DNA of 64,000 bases from Lepus europaeus (GCF_033115175.1 NC_084829.1:16504496-16568495), one strand, 5' to 3'; counted from the first letter of the stretch, positions 31,931 through 42,253 are shown. The notes: generated by a model not told the origin, from the sequence alone. A program made the numbers and translations.

Positions 31931-34902
31931 TCTTCCATCCTCTGGTTCACTCTCCCAAATGGCCACAATGGCAAGAGCTGATCCAGCCAGAAGCCAGGAG
32001 CCTGGAATTCTATCCAGGCCTCCTACATGGGTGACAGAGGGCCAAGCACTTGAGCCATGTTCTTTTTTTTTTTTTTGGACAGGCAGAGTGGACAATGGCC
32101 GCCGCGGTAGCGCACCGCGCTGATCCGATGGCAGAAGCCAGGTGCTTCTCCTGGTCTCCCATGGGGTGCAGGGCCCAAGCACTTGGGCCATCCTCCACTG
32201 CACTCCCTGGCCACAGCAGAGAGCTGGCCTGGAAGAGGGGCAACCGGGACAGGATCGGTGCCCCGACCGGGACTAGAACCCGGTGTGCCGGCGCCGCCAG
32301 GCGGAGGATTAGCCTAGTGAGCTGCGGCGCCGGTCCTTGAGCCATGTTCTGCTGCTTGCCCAGGAAGCTGGATCAGAAACAGAGCAGCCAGGACTTGAAC
32401 CAGCTCTCTGCTATGGGATGCCAGCATCTCAGGCAGCAGCTCAACCCACTGTGCCACAACAATGGCCCCTCTCTAATTCTTTTTTATTTTTACACTCATA
32501 TTTTTCTAAATTCTGACTATATGTTATTTGAAATCACTTAATTTACTACTTTGTACTCAACTCCCTTTTATTTCTAACATTTGCCCTACCAGACATTCCT
32601 GCTGGCTTCCGCTAGGACTCTGTACTTCCTCCTTCAGTAAATAAACCTTTGTGCCCATGAGGAAAAAACTGTGCAAATTATAAATAGAATGAATAATGAA
32701 GAAATAATAAGGCAACTGTGATAAAATGTTTGTTACTACTTCCTCTATATTTTTTCACCCATGTAATTTTTAAAATAAGTCTGAATTGTTCAAAACCAAA
32801 AGTTTCCCTCCTACTCAGTTTCCCCAGCCATCTAGTCTCCTCCCCCTAATTATTAGTTTCTTGTATGTCCTCCCAGAGAGCTTTTCTATGTGTATCTTTT
32901 TCATATAGAAACAGATATCTTTTCCTCTATTTATCATGAATATGGTAGAATCTCACATTTAAAAAAAATTCTTAATGGCTGCTTTATATTAAAATGTATG
33001 GATAAACCACACAATTATTAGCCAGTTTCTTACTGATGTCACTTGTCTCTGTTGTTTTGCTCCAATAAATTGTTACAGTGAATAACTGTGTATGTGAATA
33101 CATCTGTAGCATACATTCCTATATGAGGAACTTTTAGGAAGAGGGTTATATGCTATTGTAATTTGATAGATTTTATAAAATGCTCTCCTATATAGGCTTG
33201 GGTTTGGATCAGTTCATACTCCTGCCAAGAATGTGTGATATCTATTTCATTAACAGTATTATATCAAACTGATTAGGTACAATCTGATGGGTGAAAAGTT
33301 ATATCTCAATATCGCTTAAATTTGCTTTTCCCAGATTGTGAGATGGAACATGTTTTCTTTTGGTTAAGAACTATTTTGCTTGCTTCACTAGAAACCATCA
33401 ATTTTTCCTTTGCCCAGGCTTCTGCTGGGTTATTGATGTCTCACTTCACAATTGTTGCAGTGCATTATGAGGTCCTTCCTATAACCTAATGCCATTTTAT
33501 TGCCATATAGAAACTCTAGATTGTTACATGTTTTCCATTTGAATCATTTTAATCACCTGCTGAAGTTACTCTTTGCTATAACTGGAAACTAGGTAATATT
33601 TATGATCCCCTTGTAGTTTCAGATGTTGAGGTTGGAACTGAGTACAGGAATTTAAAGCAAGAAGTTGCTGAAGAAATGGAATCACGTGGGACTATATGCA
33701 GAAGATTTGAGAATGATACACCCCAGGCTGCTGAAGGTGGAGCTACCCATGAACCTAAAGGAAAAACAGAATTTTCTCAGTACTCCAGGGAAGAGAAACC
33801 ACCTGCATGTGATGAAAATGTAGTAAGTCTGACTGCAAACACGGAGCACACGGAACACCAGAGACTCTGTCCCGGAGCAAACTCCCATGAATGTGATAAC
33901 TGTGGAAAAGCTTTTAGTCAGCACTCACGCCTTACAGAACATCAAAGAACGCATACTGGAGAAAGGCCCTACAAATGTGAAGAATGTGGAAAAACTTTCC
34001 GTGGGAGAACTGTGCTTATTCGACACAAAATAATACACACTGGAGAGAAACCATATAAATGCAATGAGTGTGGCAAAGCCTTTGGCCGGTGGTCTGCTCT
34101 TAATCAACATCAGAGACTTCACACAGGAGAGAAACACTACCATTGTAATGAGTGTGGCAAAGCCTTTAGCCAAAAAGCAGGCCTCTTTCACCATCTTAAG
34201 ATCCACACACGAGACAAACCTTATCAATGTACTCAGTGTGATAAGAGTTTTAGTCGGCATTCCATACTTCTTCAGCACCAGGGAGTGCACACTGGGGCGA
34301 AGCCCTTTGAGTGCAATGACTGTGGGAAAGCTTTTGTTTATAACTCCTCCCTGGTTTCCCATCAGGAGATCCACCATAAAGAAAAATGCCATCAGTGCAA
34401 AGAATGTGGGAAAGCCTTCAGCCACAGTGGCCTCATTCAGCATCAGCGAATCCACACGGGGGAGAAACCTTACAAGTGTGACGTATGTGAAAAAGCCTTT
34501 ATTCAAAGAACAAGTCTTATTGAACACCAGCGGATTCACACTGGAGAGAGACCCTATAAATGTGACAGATGTGGGAAGGCCTTTACTCAAAGGTCAGTCC
34601 TCACGGAGCACCAGAGAATCCACACTGGAGAGAGGCCCTACAAGTGTGATGAGTGTGGGAATGCCTTCCGGGGAATCACCAGCCTCATTCAGCATCAGCG
34701 AATCCACACTGGGGAGAAACCCTACCAATGTGATGAGTGTGGCAAAGCCTTCAGACAGAGGTCAGATCTTAGTAAACATCAGAGAACCCATAATAGAGGT
34801 GGTCCCTATACATGTAATGAGTGTGGGGAAATGTTCCTGCAGAGCTCAGTTCTTATTCAACATCAGACTTTCCACAAAGGAGAAAAATCAGTTTCTGTGT
34901 GA
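25611..34902 (+). CDS. ZSCAN12: ZSCAN12: SCAN and C2H2 zinc-finger protein, 3 coding exons, 611 aa
   Basis: Nuclear DNA-binding protein, probably a transcriptional regulator; targets are not established. Coding exons are 25611-26021, 30881-31025 and 33623-34902, with AG/GT at every junction and phases 0 and 1. The start MASTWDSQ matches the family N-terminus. The product has an acidic N-terminus with an EEEEE run, a SCAN domain at about residues 46-131, a linker to about 273, and twelve C2H2 fingers at about 274-603 joined by HTGEKP-type linkers, ending KGEKSVSV. Finger 7 ([20 protein letters not shown]) has 11 rather than 12 residues between the second Cys and first His, and the linker before it is HHKEKC; both are recalled as family features. 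Human ZSCAN12 is of similar length (about 604 aa). The frame is intact throughout. Two large introns are filled with SINEs. It converges with ZKSCAN3. Confidence 0.93.
26079..26414 (-). mobile_element. young CSINE close to the ZSCAN12 SCAN-exon donor
   Basis: Full-length antisense copy with GTGGGTTTCTTTT direct repeats at 26066-26078 and 26415-26427. It starts about 57 bp downstream of the splice donor and places a T-rich run (26071-26100) on the sense strand there. Confidence 0.95.
26750..26808 (+). pseudogene. 5S rRNA pseudogene fragment 1
   Basis: GTCTACGGCCATACCACCCC begins a match to the 5' end of vertebrate 5S rRNA and continues with CGCCCAATCTTGTCTGATCT. It breaks off before the internal A-box region is complete, so it is not expressible as 5S RNA. 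Confidence 0.85.
26883..26917. repeat. (CT)n microsatellite
   Basis: CT dinucleotide run of about 34 bases in ZSCAN12 intron 2, after an AG-rich stretch that may be a SINE remnant. Confidence 0.93.
27026..27130 (-). mobile_element. CSINE tail-side fragment, antisense
   Basis: The A-tail complement is duplicated (AAGATTTATTTATTT twice). It is followed by GAAAGTCAGAGTTACACAGA and GGTCGTCCATCCA, where the element stops. Confidence 0.8.
27220..27455 (+). mobile_element. MER20-type hAT DNA transposon
   Basis: The phrases GAGCATTTGGCAATCTTTTG, GGTTGTCATAACTGGGGGAG, GGTGCTACTGGTATCTCGTG and CACAGGACAGCCTCAAACAA follow the MER20 order. It is ancient and non-coding. Confidence 0.8.
27474..27812 (+). 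mobile_element. CSINE in ZSCAN12 intron 2
   Basis: Complete sense copy from GGGGCAAGAGCTTTGGCTTAG to A12. The AGAGTATGAAAGTT / AGAATATGAAACTT flanks look like a diverged target-site duplication. Confidence 0.9.
27950..28036 (+). pseudogene. 5S rRNA pseudogene fragment 2
   Basis: GTCTATGGCCATACCACCTT begins like 5S rRNA. It continues with CTCAAGCTAAACAGGATCTG and TTTAGTACTTGGATAGGAGA, covering the 5' end and the internal promoter region with substitutions and a small deletion. The 3' end is missing. Confidence 0.85.
28091..28421 (-). mobile_element. CSINE, antisense
   Basis: Complete older copy; the head ends ATTGGGCCACAATGCTGGCCCC. The repeated AATGGAGAA at 28080 and 28423 is a likely target-site duplication. 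Confidence 0.9.
28538..28700. repeat. L2 3'-end fragment
   Basis: It shows TATTTACCGAATATCTATTT, GTACCAAGCACCATTTTAGG and ACAGCACGAACAAAGCATAG in L2 order. Confidence 0.65.
28713..29029 (+). mobile_element. CSINE, sense, older
   Basis: It starts GGGGCAGGCATTTGGCCTCG and ends AAATAAATAAATAAAATA, where the next antisense copy begins. A CTCGTTTCAAGTAATTAGG insertion disrupts the middle. Confidence 0.82.
29030..29351 (-). mobile_element. CSINE, antisense, tail-to-tail with the preceding copy
   Basis: The tails of this copy and the sense copy before it meet at about 29030. The head ends CTATGCCACAGCACCAACCCC. Confidence 0.88.
29361..29700 (-). mobile_element. young CSINE, antisense, with target-site duplication
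   Basis: Nearly consensus, including the CpG-rich head GCCGCGGCGCCGGCC at its right end. TAAATAAAACTTTT flanks it at about 29353-29366 and 29701-29714. Confidence 0.95.
29743..30071 (+). mobile_element. young CSINE, sense, head-to-head with the previous copy
   Basis: It begins GAGGCCGGCGCCGCGGCTCA and ends in A18 at 30054-30071. Only about 42 bp separate its head from the head of the antisense copy ending at 29700, making a long inverted repeat in the ZSCAN12 pre-mRNA. Confidence 0.95.
30184..30223. repeat. A(40) homopolymer
   Basis: Uninterrupted run of about 40 A after GAGCCTA. No SINE body adjoins it on its left, so it is probably an orphan retroposon tail or an expanded microsatellite. 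Confidence 0.9.
30881..31025 (+). CDS. ZSCAN12: ZSCAN12 linker exon
   Basis: The acceptor TCTTTCCTCAG ends at 30880 and the donor GTAAGG begins at 31026. It encodes residues 138-185 ([15 protein letters not shown] to HEAQQEQ) plus one base of the next codon. The phase agrees with both neighbours. Confidence 0.9.
31083..31400 (-). mobile_element. CSINE, antisense, in ZSCAN12 intron 3
   Basis: It lies about 57 bp downstream of the linker-exon donor. The sequence starts with a T/C tract and ends GTTATGCCACAACACTGGCCCC. Confidence 0.9.
31531..31855 (+). mobile_element. CSINE, sense
   Basis: It starts GGGGCCAACATTGTGGCATAG and ends in AATAAATTTTTATTTTTAAA. Extra sequence (GGAAATAATATAGAGAAATG) sits between body and CT segment. 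A (CT)n run at 31486-31505 precedes it. Confidence 0.85.
31856..32468 (-). mobile_element. CSINE, antisense, interrupted by a younger CSINE
   Basis: The tail half is at 31856-32048 and the head half resumes at 32351 (GCTGCTTGCCCAGGAAGCTG) and ends ACTGTGCCACAACAATGGCCCC. An (AG)n run is at 31905-31930. Confidence 0.9.
32064..32335 (-). mobile_element. young CSINE nested in an older CSINE
   Basis: A 15-bp direct repeat, CTTGAGCCATGTTCT, lies at 32049-32063 and 32336-32350. The CT segment is deleted (TGGACAGGCAGAGTGGACAATGG), so the copy is shortened, but the CpG-rich head is near consensus. Confidence 0.95.
32880..33420. repeat. ancient L1M 3'-region fragment
   Basis: It contains old L1 3' phrases such as GCTCCAATAAATTGTTACAG and CCTGCCAAGAATGTGTGATA in ZSCAN12 intron 3. 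It is heavily diverged, with no coding capacity. Confidence 0.5.
33623..34902 (+). CDS. ZSCAN12: ZSCAN12 terminal exon with twelve zinc fingers
   Basis: The acceptor TAGTTTCAG ends at 33622. The exon encodes residues 186-611 and ends TGA at 34900-34902. Each finger keeps both Cys and both His, and none is degenerate. Confidence 0.94.
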
Positions 34903-36552
34903 TGACTCTAGGGAAGCTCCCTCACCAGCAGGCTAGTGAGGAAGACTAGCTTTGTCATGATTTGGGGCAAAACTTCAGTCACTATTGCTCTAGGGAACTG
35001 TCTGATCTTTAAACAGGAACCTACTGTACAGTGTCCATTATGGTAGGCACTGTGGAGAACAAGACGCATTAACATCCGATTTCTTTTCTCAGTTTACAAT
35101 CTAGTTAGAGATTGCTAAATGCACATGTTTAGTTAAATAAGACTACAGGACGGTAGAGTTGATGCTCAGTGTGGCATAGAAAGTGACACTTGACAGACAA
35201 TAAGTGCTATAAAGTCTGTAGAACAGATTATTTTGCCTAGTGTGATCAGTTTTTTACTGAGAAGGATTTGATGGGAAGATGTGGAAAGCAAAAGGGATAA
35301 AACATTAAGGTCAAACAAACACAAGCAGAAGTCAGAATGCATGTAATCTGGAAGCAGTCGTGACAAAACTAAGAGAGAGTTCATTCAAAGTGGGCAGTTG
35401 ATGGTCTTAAGTTGGAAACAGCTTGGAGACAGACTGTGAGAGGACTGGAATGCCAGTAATTTCATTTCATACTTTAGAGCACTTTGACAACTAGGACTTT
35501 TCTCATTCAATTTATAAAGGACCTCTGTTACCAAAATTATTTTCCATTTTAAAGATGAAGAGCCTCTTGTTTATGGAGATGGTGTCATAGCTATGTTAGC
35601 TGTAATACTACACAGCTTACATGCAGTTTTATATGACTTCTAGTTCTGTCTGTTACTCTAGAGCCTCGCCAGTTTTGATGGATGTCAGGATCACCTGGGG
35701 AACTGTTGCAACCACCCGAGTCCCACTCACAGATATTCTGCTTCATTGGGCCTAGGATGAGACTTGACAATGTTCATTTTTATAGCTCAGGACCACCTGA
35801 TATATTCTAAAATTTCAGAGACATTCTGTTGAATCACAGATGCCTTCATGGTTGCCTGTGAACTGAAGAAGCTGAACACAGCCCTTAGAAACAAGAGTCC
35901 ACTGTAGATTTTTAGCACAAGGAAATCTGTAAGGAACACAGGCCCCCAGTTCTTGAGGGTGAATAGGAAATGAGATATCACCATGCCCAGAACTAGGGTT
36001 TCACATGGCCTTTCCATCTATTCAGACTTAAATGTTTCTACCTTGCATGGTAAGGTCCACAATTTCAGGGACTACCTTCCACCGCAGTCTAACACAGGTT
36101 CTCCCCTCAGTTTGAAGTAGCGCTACAGAGACAAAAGGGAAAGAGGAGAAAGGAAATGAAGGGTAATTCCCACTCTTCTTCAGTCCCACTGCGAATTTCC
36201 TTTTCTGCCCAGGCCTGTGTCTTTGTCGCATCTTCTTCCCACACATGTTAACACACACTTTTCCCATTTCCTTAGTGCCCCTGTCTCTTGCCCCTCTATC
36301 CATAGCCCCTAACACAATATCATCACTGGGTTGGAATTAGAAGAATTCCATGTAGAATACGTGTGTTCCTAGCTCTGCAAGTTATAAATATGAACACATT
36401 TTTCTCATAGAAATGATAGTGGTAGTACTATGATATAGCATTTATTGTCAAATTTGCCTTTGGGGTTGGAATTTACATGAACCGATCCTGTATGGCAAAA
36501 CATTCTTAAGTTTGTCACAGGAAGAATCAAATGAACAGTTAAAACACAATTC
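34903..36552. other. ZSCAN12 3' flank and inter-gene DNA
   Basis: Probable 3' UTR followed by old repeats: an L2-like fragment near 35010-35130 (TACTGTACAGTGTCCATTAT, GGTAGGCACTGTGGAGAACA) and a MER5-like piece near 35683-35815 (GGATGTCAGGATCACCTGGG, TTCTGCTTCATTGGGCC). No clear canonical polyadenylation hexamer was found close to the stop. Confidence 0.45.
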
Positions 36553-36876
36553 AGGGGCCAGCACTGTGGCATAGCGGGTAAAGCTGCTGCCTGCACTGCC
36601 TCTGTCCTATATGGGTACTAGTTTGAGTCCTGGCTGCTCCACTTCCAATCCACATCTCTACTATGGTCTGGGAAAGCAGTTAAAGATGGTCCATCTCATT
36701 GGGCTCCTGCACCCATGTGGGAGACCTGAAAGAAGCTTCTGGTTCCTGGCTTCAGATCAGCCCAGCTCCAGCCCTTGCAGCCATTTAGGGAAAGAACCAG
36801 AGGATGGAGGACCTCTTTCTTTCTCTGCCTCTGCCTCTCTGTAACTCTGCCTTTCATAAATCTTTTTAAAAAAATT
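36553..36876 (+). mobile_element. CSINE, sense
   Basis: Complete, from GGGGCCAGCACTGTGGCATAG to CATAAATCTTTTTAAAAAAA. The TTCATAAATCT phrase repeats after the tail. Confidence 0.9.
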
Positions 36877-37023
36877 CATAAATCTAGGACAGCTTATTTA
36901 GGATATCATAAACACCAACATTGGAGGTTACACATATATAGCACTAGGAAAAAAAATATATCCCAGAGTGAGCCCAAGTGTTGTGTATATAAGACCTATT
37001 CCTCCTGACGCTTACCCTGCCTC

Positions 37024-37027
<4 letters not shown>

Positions 37028-37078
<51 letters not shown>
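37028..37078. repeat. (CT)n microsatellite
   Basis: An almost uninterrupted CT run of about 50 bases abutting an antisense CSINE. Confidence 0.95.
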
Positions 37079-37082
<4 letters not shown>

Positions 37083-37384
37083 CTTGTTTTATTTGAAAGA
37101 CAAAGTTACATAGAGAGGAAGACAGACAGAGAAAGATTTCCATCTACTGGTTCACCCTCCAAATGGCCGCTACAGCCCAGACTGGGCCGACTGATGCCAA
37201 AAGCCTGGAGCTTCTTCCACATGGGTGGAGGGGTCAAGCACTTGGACCATCTTCCTCTGCTTCTCCAGGCATATTAGCAGGGAGTTGGATCAGAAGTGGA
37301 GAAGCCAGGTCTTGAACCAACACCCATATAGGATGCCAGTGTCACAGGCAGAGGCTTAATCTGCTACGCCACAACACCAGCCCC
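37079..37384 (-). mobile_element. CSINE, antisense
   Basis: The tail is reduced to TTGTTTTATTTGAAAGAC and the head ends GCTACGCCACAACACCAGCCCC. Confidence 0.88.
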
Positions 37385-38109
37385 CCATTTCTGACTCTTG
37401 TACAGACTCTATTGGAGAGGATTTACTGACAACCCCCTTTATGAGAATGTCCTTGTCACCAGTCCAATGCTGTCCATACTCATCTAACATGATTTCACAG
37501 CTTTATAACAAAACTGAAATTACTCGATTAATCTGCTCGCTGAAATGTAATGCTTGTTTTTTGAAACTTGATTTCTGCTCCTCTTGATGCCTTTACTTGA
37601 GGTGTTTTCAATTCATTTTCTACTTAAAGTGTTCTGTCTCTGCACACATGTTGCTCCATTTGCCTTTCTGTATGCTAGTTAATTTAACTGTTCAGTATTT
37701 AATACTATAAAGGGACCATAAACAAAGACCTAGAACAGAGGACTATGCCTATTATATAGAAAGTTACAGTTCGTAATTTGTTTAAAAATAAATGAGTATT
37801 TGTTCTAGTTGTTTCTTGAGCTTAAATGTAGTCATACTACCTAGGGGGGATAATCGGTGAGGGACATGGAATTTTCAAAGGATAATAAGTTATTTATATG
37901 GGATAAAGAAAATATGGTGGAGTACGGTTACTAATTGGAACTAAATTGCCATTACAGAAATACTTAAGTCCCTGAAGGGCAAGTAGAGAATATGGCAGAT
38001 GTTAGAGAATGGTGCTGTTACGTTGGGAAGCACAGTAAACAGAATGCTTTGTGATGAAATCAAACATCTTTATGGATAAAAGACGTGGGGCGTGACAATG
38101 CTGGAACCT

Positions 38110-38640
38110 AAGAAATCACATTAGAGTCTTAAAAACAGAATGGACGAAGCAGAAGAGAGAATATCAGACTTAGAAGACAGAGAACAGGAAAGGAAACAAT
38201 CAAATCAAAGAAAAGAAGAAGAAATCAGAAATCTAAAAAATACTGTCAGGAATCTACAGGATACTCTTAAAAAACCCAACATTCGGGTGCTAGGAGTACC
38301 TGAAGGCATGGAGAGAGAGAAAGGATTAGAAGGCCTTTTTAGCGAGATACTAGCAGAAAATTTCCCAGGTTTGGAGAAAGACAGAGACATCCTAATACAG
38401 GAAGCTCATAGAACCCCTAATAAACATGACCAAAAGAGATCCTCACCACGACACGTCGTAATCAAACTCACCACAGTGAAACACAAAGAAAAGATCCTAA
38501 AATGTGCAAGAGAGAAACGCCAGATTACTCTCAGAGGATCTCCAATTAGACTCACAGCTGACTTCTCTTCAGAAACCCTGCAAGCTAGGAGAGAATGGCG
38601 AGACATAGCCCAGGTGCTAAGAAATCAGAGACCTTTGAAG
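38110..38640 (+). mobile_element. L1 LINE ORF1 fragment (coiled-coil end plus RRM), truncated at both ends
   Basis: The frame opening at 38140 encodes 187 aa. About the first 160 are L1 ORF1 protein: the end of the coiled coil (MDEAEERISDLEDREQERK), the RNA-recognition domain (NIRVLGVPEGMEREKGLEGL), the QEAHRTPNK motif and the start of the C-terminal domain (PIRLTADFSSETLQARREW). Homology stops near 38620, and the remaining residues are read from unrelated DNA. The ORF1 start, ORF2 and the L1 3' end are absent, so it cannot retrotranspose. The intact frame suggests a moderately young or slowly decaying copy. Confidence 0.88.
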
Positions 38641-39404
38641 CTCCTTGTGTTCGTGGATTTTGAACTCACCAGCAGCTGGAGGCAGAACAGTGAGGACGAA
38701 TAGGATCCAAGGTGGAAGCAATGGCAGTCGTAGTACTGAGTGTTGTAGATGCAAACGGTGAATCATGAAGCAGTGGTTTACAAGTGAGGATGCGAAGAAG
38801 ATGGACCTGCTTTTCTAACTGACCCACGTTAAAAAAGACAATGTATGTATAATGAAAGCACCGGGAGACAGCAGGGAAAAGCCACGTTTCTAAAGCAATA
38901 GAAAGTAAAGTGAGCTTAGACATGACCTGTGGAAGAAAAAATGACCCGACAATCCAGACAGCACAGGGGAAAGGTGCTGCAATGGAAAAAAGATGGGGCC
39001 ATGTACCCCACCCCCGAAAAAAGGACTGAAGAGGATGCTGGAAATTGAAGTATGAGATAAAGAACGATAATGGAATTAAGCCAGGCTCTGATCTGATAGA
39101 TCTCAACTATACAGTGAGGACGAAGGTGGATGGCATCAAGAAAAACGAACTAAAAACGCTCCCCACTCCTGTACTCAGAAGAGAAGTTATCTCTGTAGGA
39201 AGACAACTCAGTAGGTTATTGGTTACAGTCAAAACAATCCACCATTTTTATTGGCCATCTTTTGGAACTGAGAAAAGGATTTACTAACAATAATACTTTA
39301 CACCTGTTAACATCACTAAGTACTTTATGTTTTTTTCACTTTCAGCTAGAGAAATTGAAATCAATGAATTAACTGCTCAAGGTAACAATATGTGGTGGGA
39401 CCCC
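38641..39404. other. unassigned sequence after the L1 fragment
   Basis: No gene, SINE or LTR was recognised here. Purine-rich, GAAGAAGATGG-type composition resembles neither the L1 3' region nor the flanking AT-rich DNA. Confidence 0.35.
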
Positions 39405-39408
39405 CGTT

Positions 39409-39610
39409 TTTTAAGATTTATTTATTTGAAAGAGTTATAGAGAGAAGCAGAGACAGAGAAGGATCTTCCAGCTGCTGGCTCACTCCCCAGATGGCTGCAA
39501 CACCCAGGAGCTTCATCCAGGCTCCTGCGTGCGTGGCAGGGGCCCAAACACTTGGGCCATCTTCCACTACCTTTCCCAGATTATTAGCAGGGAGCCGGAT
39601 CAGAAGTGGA
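39409..39610 (-). mobile_element. CSINE, antisense, head missing
   Basis: Tail, CT segment and body are present up to CCGGATCAGAAGTGGAGC. The tRNA-like head is absent. Confidence 0.85.
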
Positions 39611-40879
39611 GCAAACTGGGACATGAATGGGCGGGATCAAAGCTCCCATTCAGCTCTGCTTTTACTTTCTTGCCTTGGGAACTCCAGAACAGTGGCCGGC
39701 AGGGGATAAACATCACCTAAACTGGAACAGAGAAATTATTCTTACCTGCACCCCGTTAGTTACCAGAGATAACTAGCGGACTATGGTTCCCGCTTTTTAG
39801 CTTCGGAGCGGATCTTGGGAAATTCTGTTCGAAAGGCCGATGCCAGTGGGGTCTTCAGCGCCCCAGCCTGCAAGATTAGACTTGTGGGGTTACCTGGCTG
39901 CACAGCCGGAACCTGTGCGGCTCAGCACGGCAGGTGCAGCCGGGCAACCACAGAGAGAAAACCCTCCAGCATCCTAGAGAAGCCCGAATGCTGAGGCGGC
40001 CATTACCGCGGCCTCTGTGACGTATTTCTGGAGGTGCTGGTGGCCTGGTTCCTTGTCTCCAGGTTCGAACGCAGTGCCCAGTCCGGCCGTTTAGGGACTT
40101 GGGGGAGGTTAGACTGCCTGTTAGAATGTGATGGAGGACTGGGAATGTTAAAGAATGGCATCAGGTCCTGAACTGTTGAGAAGAGGAGGAAGGTCGGGAT
40201 TACCAATCCGGTAAAAGGGAAGCCAGGTTCGTTCGGGGAAATGATGTGATGTCCAAGATCAACGCTTGGAAACGACGGCAGACTCCTCCCACCAGCTGTG
40301 TGATTTTGAGCAGATTATTTAATCTGTTTAAATGACTAAACTCATAGTACATTCAAAATAAATTTTTGCTATTGTTTTCTCACTTATGATTTTGTCTACT
40401 GTTTATATGGGATTTTCTGAAGGAGAGAACCAAAGATCTTGGTTGCTAAGCAACTTGTTAACATAACATTTAGGAAGAACAATACTAGCAGAAGGTATCG
40501 CAGTGTCACTCCCGAGCTCTCTTCTAACTTAACTTTCTGAAGGAGTACCATTTTCTTTCAGTGCATTGTCCAGGTAAGTGAATTCTTGGCTAAAAGTGCT
40601 AAATAAAATTTAGAGTTTCTGTTAACACTGATATTTTATGCCTCAGGAAGAAGACTAGCTACAAGGAAATGCTTATGAAAAATCAATGTGAACCCCAGGC
40701 TGGAGTGAATCTTCTCCTGAGTTCTCTCATTCCAGAATGGCAATCCTCTTGCAGGAAAGATCTTTAATAGTGAATGATGATACAGGAAGAGAGCTGAACC
40801 TGGAGCCAGGAGTGAGACTCGCAAAGAAATCACAGATCTTTCTTCAAGCTTTTAACTTGTCACTCTCGGGTGATAGATG

Positions 40880-41060
40880 CATGGACCTCAGCAGGTTGTC
40901 CAGAGACCCAGGGAGCTCTGCCTGCAGTTACTGAGACCAGAAATACGTACCCAGGAGCAGGTGCAGACCTAGGTAGGAGAACATCATCCAGAATGTGCAA
41001 AGGAGGTGTTGATTGTGCTGAAAAGGTGGACGACACAGCCTGAATGAAGGACAAACCACA
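40880..41060 (+). pseudogene. SCAN exon relic
   Basis: SCAN text is recognisable in one frame with a TAG at about 40972-40974 and roughly 20 codons deleted. The second half ends in TGA where other family members read DEP. Confidence 0.8.
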
Positions 41061-41109
41061 GGTGGGGAAGGTCAGGAGGATCCCTTATGACTCCACTAGT
41101 GAAAGTTCT

Positions 41110-41130
41110 TGGGAACAGCGCACACACACA
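41110..41130. repeat. (CA)n microsatellite
   Basis: A short CA run of about 20 bases inside the former intron of the pseudogene. Confidence 0.85.
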
Positions 41131-41799
41131 CACACACAACATGAACTCTTAAGATCAACTAAATGCCTTTGGGGTCCTTATGGGCTTTAATTTCCTCTGT
41201 TATTCATGTGCACCTCTGTAACTTTCTAGATTCAGGTTTTTTGTTTGTACTCGAGTGTATTTGGGTGTTTTTCCTTGAGGTTTTAGCTTCAAATTCAGTT
41301 TTCAAGACCAATTTCAACCTATTCTAAAGGACAGAACGAGATTTCCTTACGGCAGACGGTGTACCTTTGAATCAAAGGTTTCAGATCCGAAACTAAGATC
41401 CTATCATAGTTTGGCTCTCAGCATTGCCTTTTGATAGAGAAGGTCGATGAGGAAGATCCCTGGAGAGAAGGAGAGAGGAGAGCCTCCTGGGGGAAGCTTA
41501 CAGAGCTCTTAGTAGTGCCCTCTCCCTTGAAACCTTGCCTTCACCCACCTCCTCATACAGTACTGATTCCGGCAGTAAAAACCTTCAGCCATTTTTGTAG
41601 GTTTTTAGTGTTTTGGTCTGGTTGACTTCTTTAGCTTCAGAGCATTGCTTTCTCCTTGGGTTTTATGAATGAACATTACCTGGAAAAGTTGTTCCCTGTA
41701 AGTTTTCCACATTGCTTGATTTCTTCACATCAAATTAGTATGTATTTTGAAACTGGTTTAGTTATTTCAGGTTAACTTTTATTATGTTCCACTGTTTAT

Positions 41800-41870
41800 T
41801 GATCCTTTCAACAAATATTTATTGAACATTATGTAGGTCTAGTAGTATCCTAGATATCAGTAAGTGTAAG
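41800..41870 (+). repeat. L2 3'-end fragment
   Basis: CAACAAATATTTATTGAACA followed by GTCTAGTAGTATCCTAG; short L2 remnant. Confidence 0.5.
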
Positions 41871-41876
41871 TATTCT

Positions 41877-41915
41877 TTTTTTAAGGATTTATTTATTTTG
41901 AAAGTCAGAGTTACA

Positions 41916-41987
<72 letters not shown>

Positions 41988-42253
41988 AAAAGCTCTTCCA
42001 TCCCCTGGTTCACTCCCCAGATGGCCACAATGGCCAGTGCTGGGCCAGACAGAAGCCTGGAGCCAGTGCTTCATTTGGGTTTCCTACATGGATGGCAGGA
42101 GCCAAAACACTTGGGCCATTTGCTGCTGCTTTTCCCAGACCGTTAGCAGGGAGCTGGATCAGAAATGGAGCAGCCAACATGAACCATTGCCTATAGGGGA
42201 ATGCCAGCATCGCAGGGGGCAGTTTTACCCACTGTGCCACAATGCTGGCTCTG
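41877..42253 (-). mobile_element. CSINE, antisense, with expanded AT and GA tracts
   Basis: The CT segment is replaced by (TA)n at 41914-41953 followed by (GA)n and (CAGA)n to about 41986. The head ends CACTGTGCCACAATGCTGGC. Confidence 0.9.

Noticed and set aside
34064-34936. 290-codon frame overlapping the ZSCAN12 finger exon in another phase
   Set aside because: Repetitive C2H2 finger DNA keeps alternative phases open; the text lacks Cys/His spacing and runs past the true stop.
35787-36017. Hydrophobic 76-codon minus-strand frame that looks membrane-like
   Set aside because: No receptor or transporter motif could be recognised and the frame is short with no continuation. Hydrophobicity alone is not evidence of a gene.
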